A DNA stretch of 6,272 nt from Gammaproteobacteria bacterium (lineage in GTDB: Bacteria > Pseudomonadota > Gammaproteobacteria > Steroidobacterales > Steroidobacteraceae), in the NCBI GenBank assembly GCA_003165495.1, contig PMMB01000098.1:1-6272 (forward strand). The letters are read 5' to 3'. The position numbers and the translations under genes were made by a program. Shown piece after piece: positions 5,950 to 6,272 of this stretch (position 1 is the stretch's first letter; each line of letters opens with the position of its first letter). The notes beneath the pieces are model-generated. The model made no database searches and was not told the origin of the DNA. It worked only from the letters and a program-made list of their open reading frames with translations.

Positions 5950-6272
5950 ATGGGCGATATGACGAGCGAGAACGAAACCGACACTTCCGGCGAATCCGAG
6001 GAGCAGCGGCAGAGCAAGAGCGCCCGCAAACGGGAGTCCGCGGCCTTGCAAGAGCTGGGGGTGAAATTATCAGCCCTTCCCGACCAGGAGATTAAGGCGC
6101 TGGACTTACCAGACAGCCTGTTCGTTGCACTGCGTGATTTACGCCGTCTGCCCTCTCACGGAGCGCAGATCCGGCAACGGCAGTATATCGGCAAGTTGAT
6201 GCGCGATATCGATCCGGAGCCGGTACTCGCCAAGCTGGCGGAGCGTAAACAACGCCACGATCTGGAGATTCG
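5950..6272 (+). CDS. darP: Ribosome-associated 50S assembly factor DarP (YjgA, DUF615), 3'-truncated
   Basis: DarP/YjgA is a small basic, largely helical protein that associates with late 50S ribosomal precursors and aids large-subunit maturation. The first 107 codons are visible and the frame stays open to the window edge. After a charged, probably disordered N-terminus rich in Glu and Ser (about residues 1-20) come the family features: a KSARKRESAALQELG segment (about 23-37), LSALPDQEIKALDLPDSL, a LRDLRRLPSHGAQIRQRQYI stretch and GKLMRDIDPEPVLAKL. This parallels E. coli YjgA, where an IKRDAEELKRLG-type segment is followed by an RRRQLQLIGKMLR-type segment. The ATG at 5950 is chosen because GGTGA lies 4 nt upstream, though the site is weak and the in-frame ATG at 5959 remains possible. 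The pmbA/darP divergent pairing is seen widely in gammaproteobacteria and supports both calls. Confidence 0.92.
   Translation, partial: MGDMTSENETDTSGESEEQRQSKSARKRESAALQELGVKLSALPDQEIKALDLPDSLFVALRDLRRLPSHGAQIRQRQYIGKLMRDIDPEPVLAKLAERKQRHDLEI

Overview
The window is a compact stretch of bacterial chromosome, almost certainly from a gammaproteobacterium. It is moderately GC-rich, every protein has a clear gammaproteobacterial counterpart (Crp/Vfr, Rpe, DjlA, PurC, YihY, PmbA/TldE, DarP/YjgA), and pmbA stands divergent to darP as in many members of that class. The CRP-like protein shares its helix-turn-helix wording (CSREMAGR) with the Vfr/Clp proteins of Pseudomonas and Xanthomonas. The long PurC form also points away from the enterics, towards a Xanthomonadales/Nevskiales-like lineage. 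That placement is inference.

Layout: (1) 1-657 (+), the 3' part of a cAMP-receptor-type regulator gene, cut by the window edge. (2) 662-1339 (-), rpe, and 1350-2168 (-), djlA; these form a tight two-gene operon transcribed djlA then rpe and converge on crp with a 4-bp gap. (3) 2169-2250, a divergent promoter region between djlA and purC. (4) 2251-3150 (+), purC, followed after 69 bp by 3220-4524 (+), a YihY-family membrane protein. (5) 4538-5887 (-), pmbA/tldE, converging on yihY with a 13-bp gap. (6) 5888-5949, a second short divergent region. (7) 5950-6272 (+), the start of darP/yjgA, cut by the right edge. No gap exceeds about 80 bp. I see no RNA gene, mobile element or CRISPR array.

The genes are mostly housekeeping: global carbon regulation (Crp), pentose-phosphate/Calvin epimerisation (Rpe), DnaK co-chaperone (DjlA), purine synthesis (PurC), peptide processing (TldE) and 50S ribosome assembly (DarP). 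They share no single pathway. I found no evidence of a new multi-gene system. Two features depart from the textbook family members. The CRP protein has a 44-residue C-terminal extension ending in three tandem 12-bp repeats that encode a purely acidic tail. The YihY protein has a long cytoplasmic C-terminal domain that reads like an Rrf2-type winged helix without the iron-sulfur cysteines.
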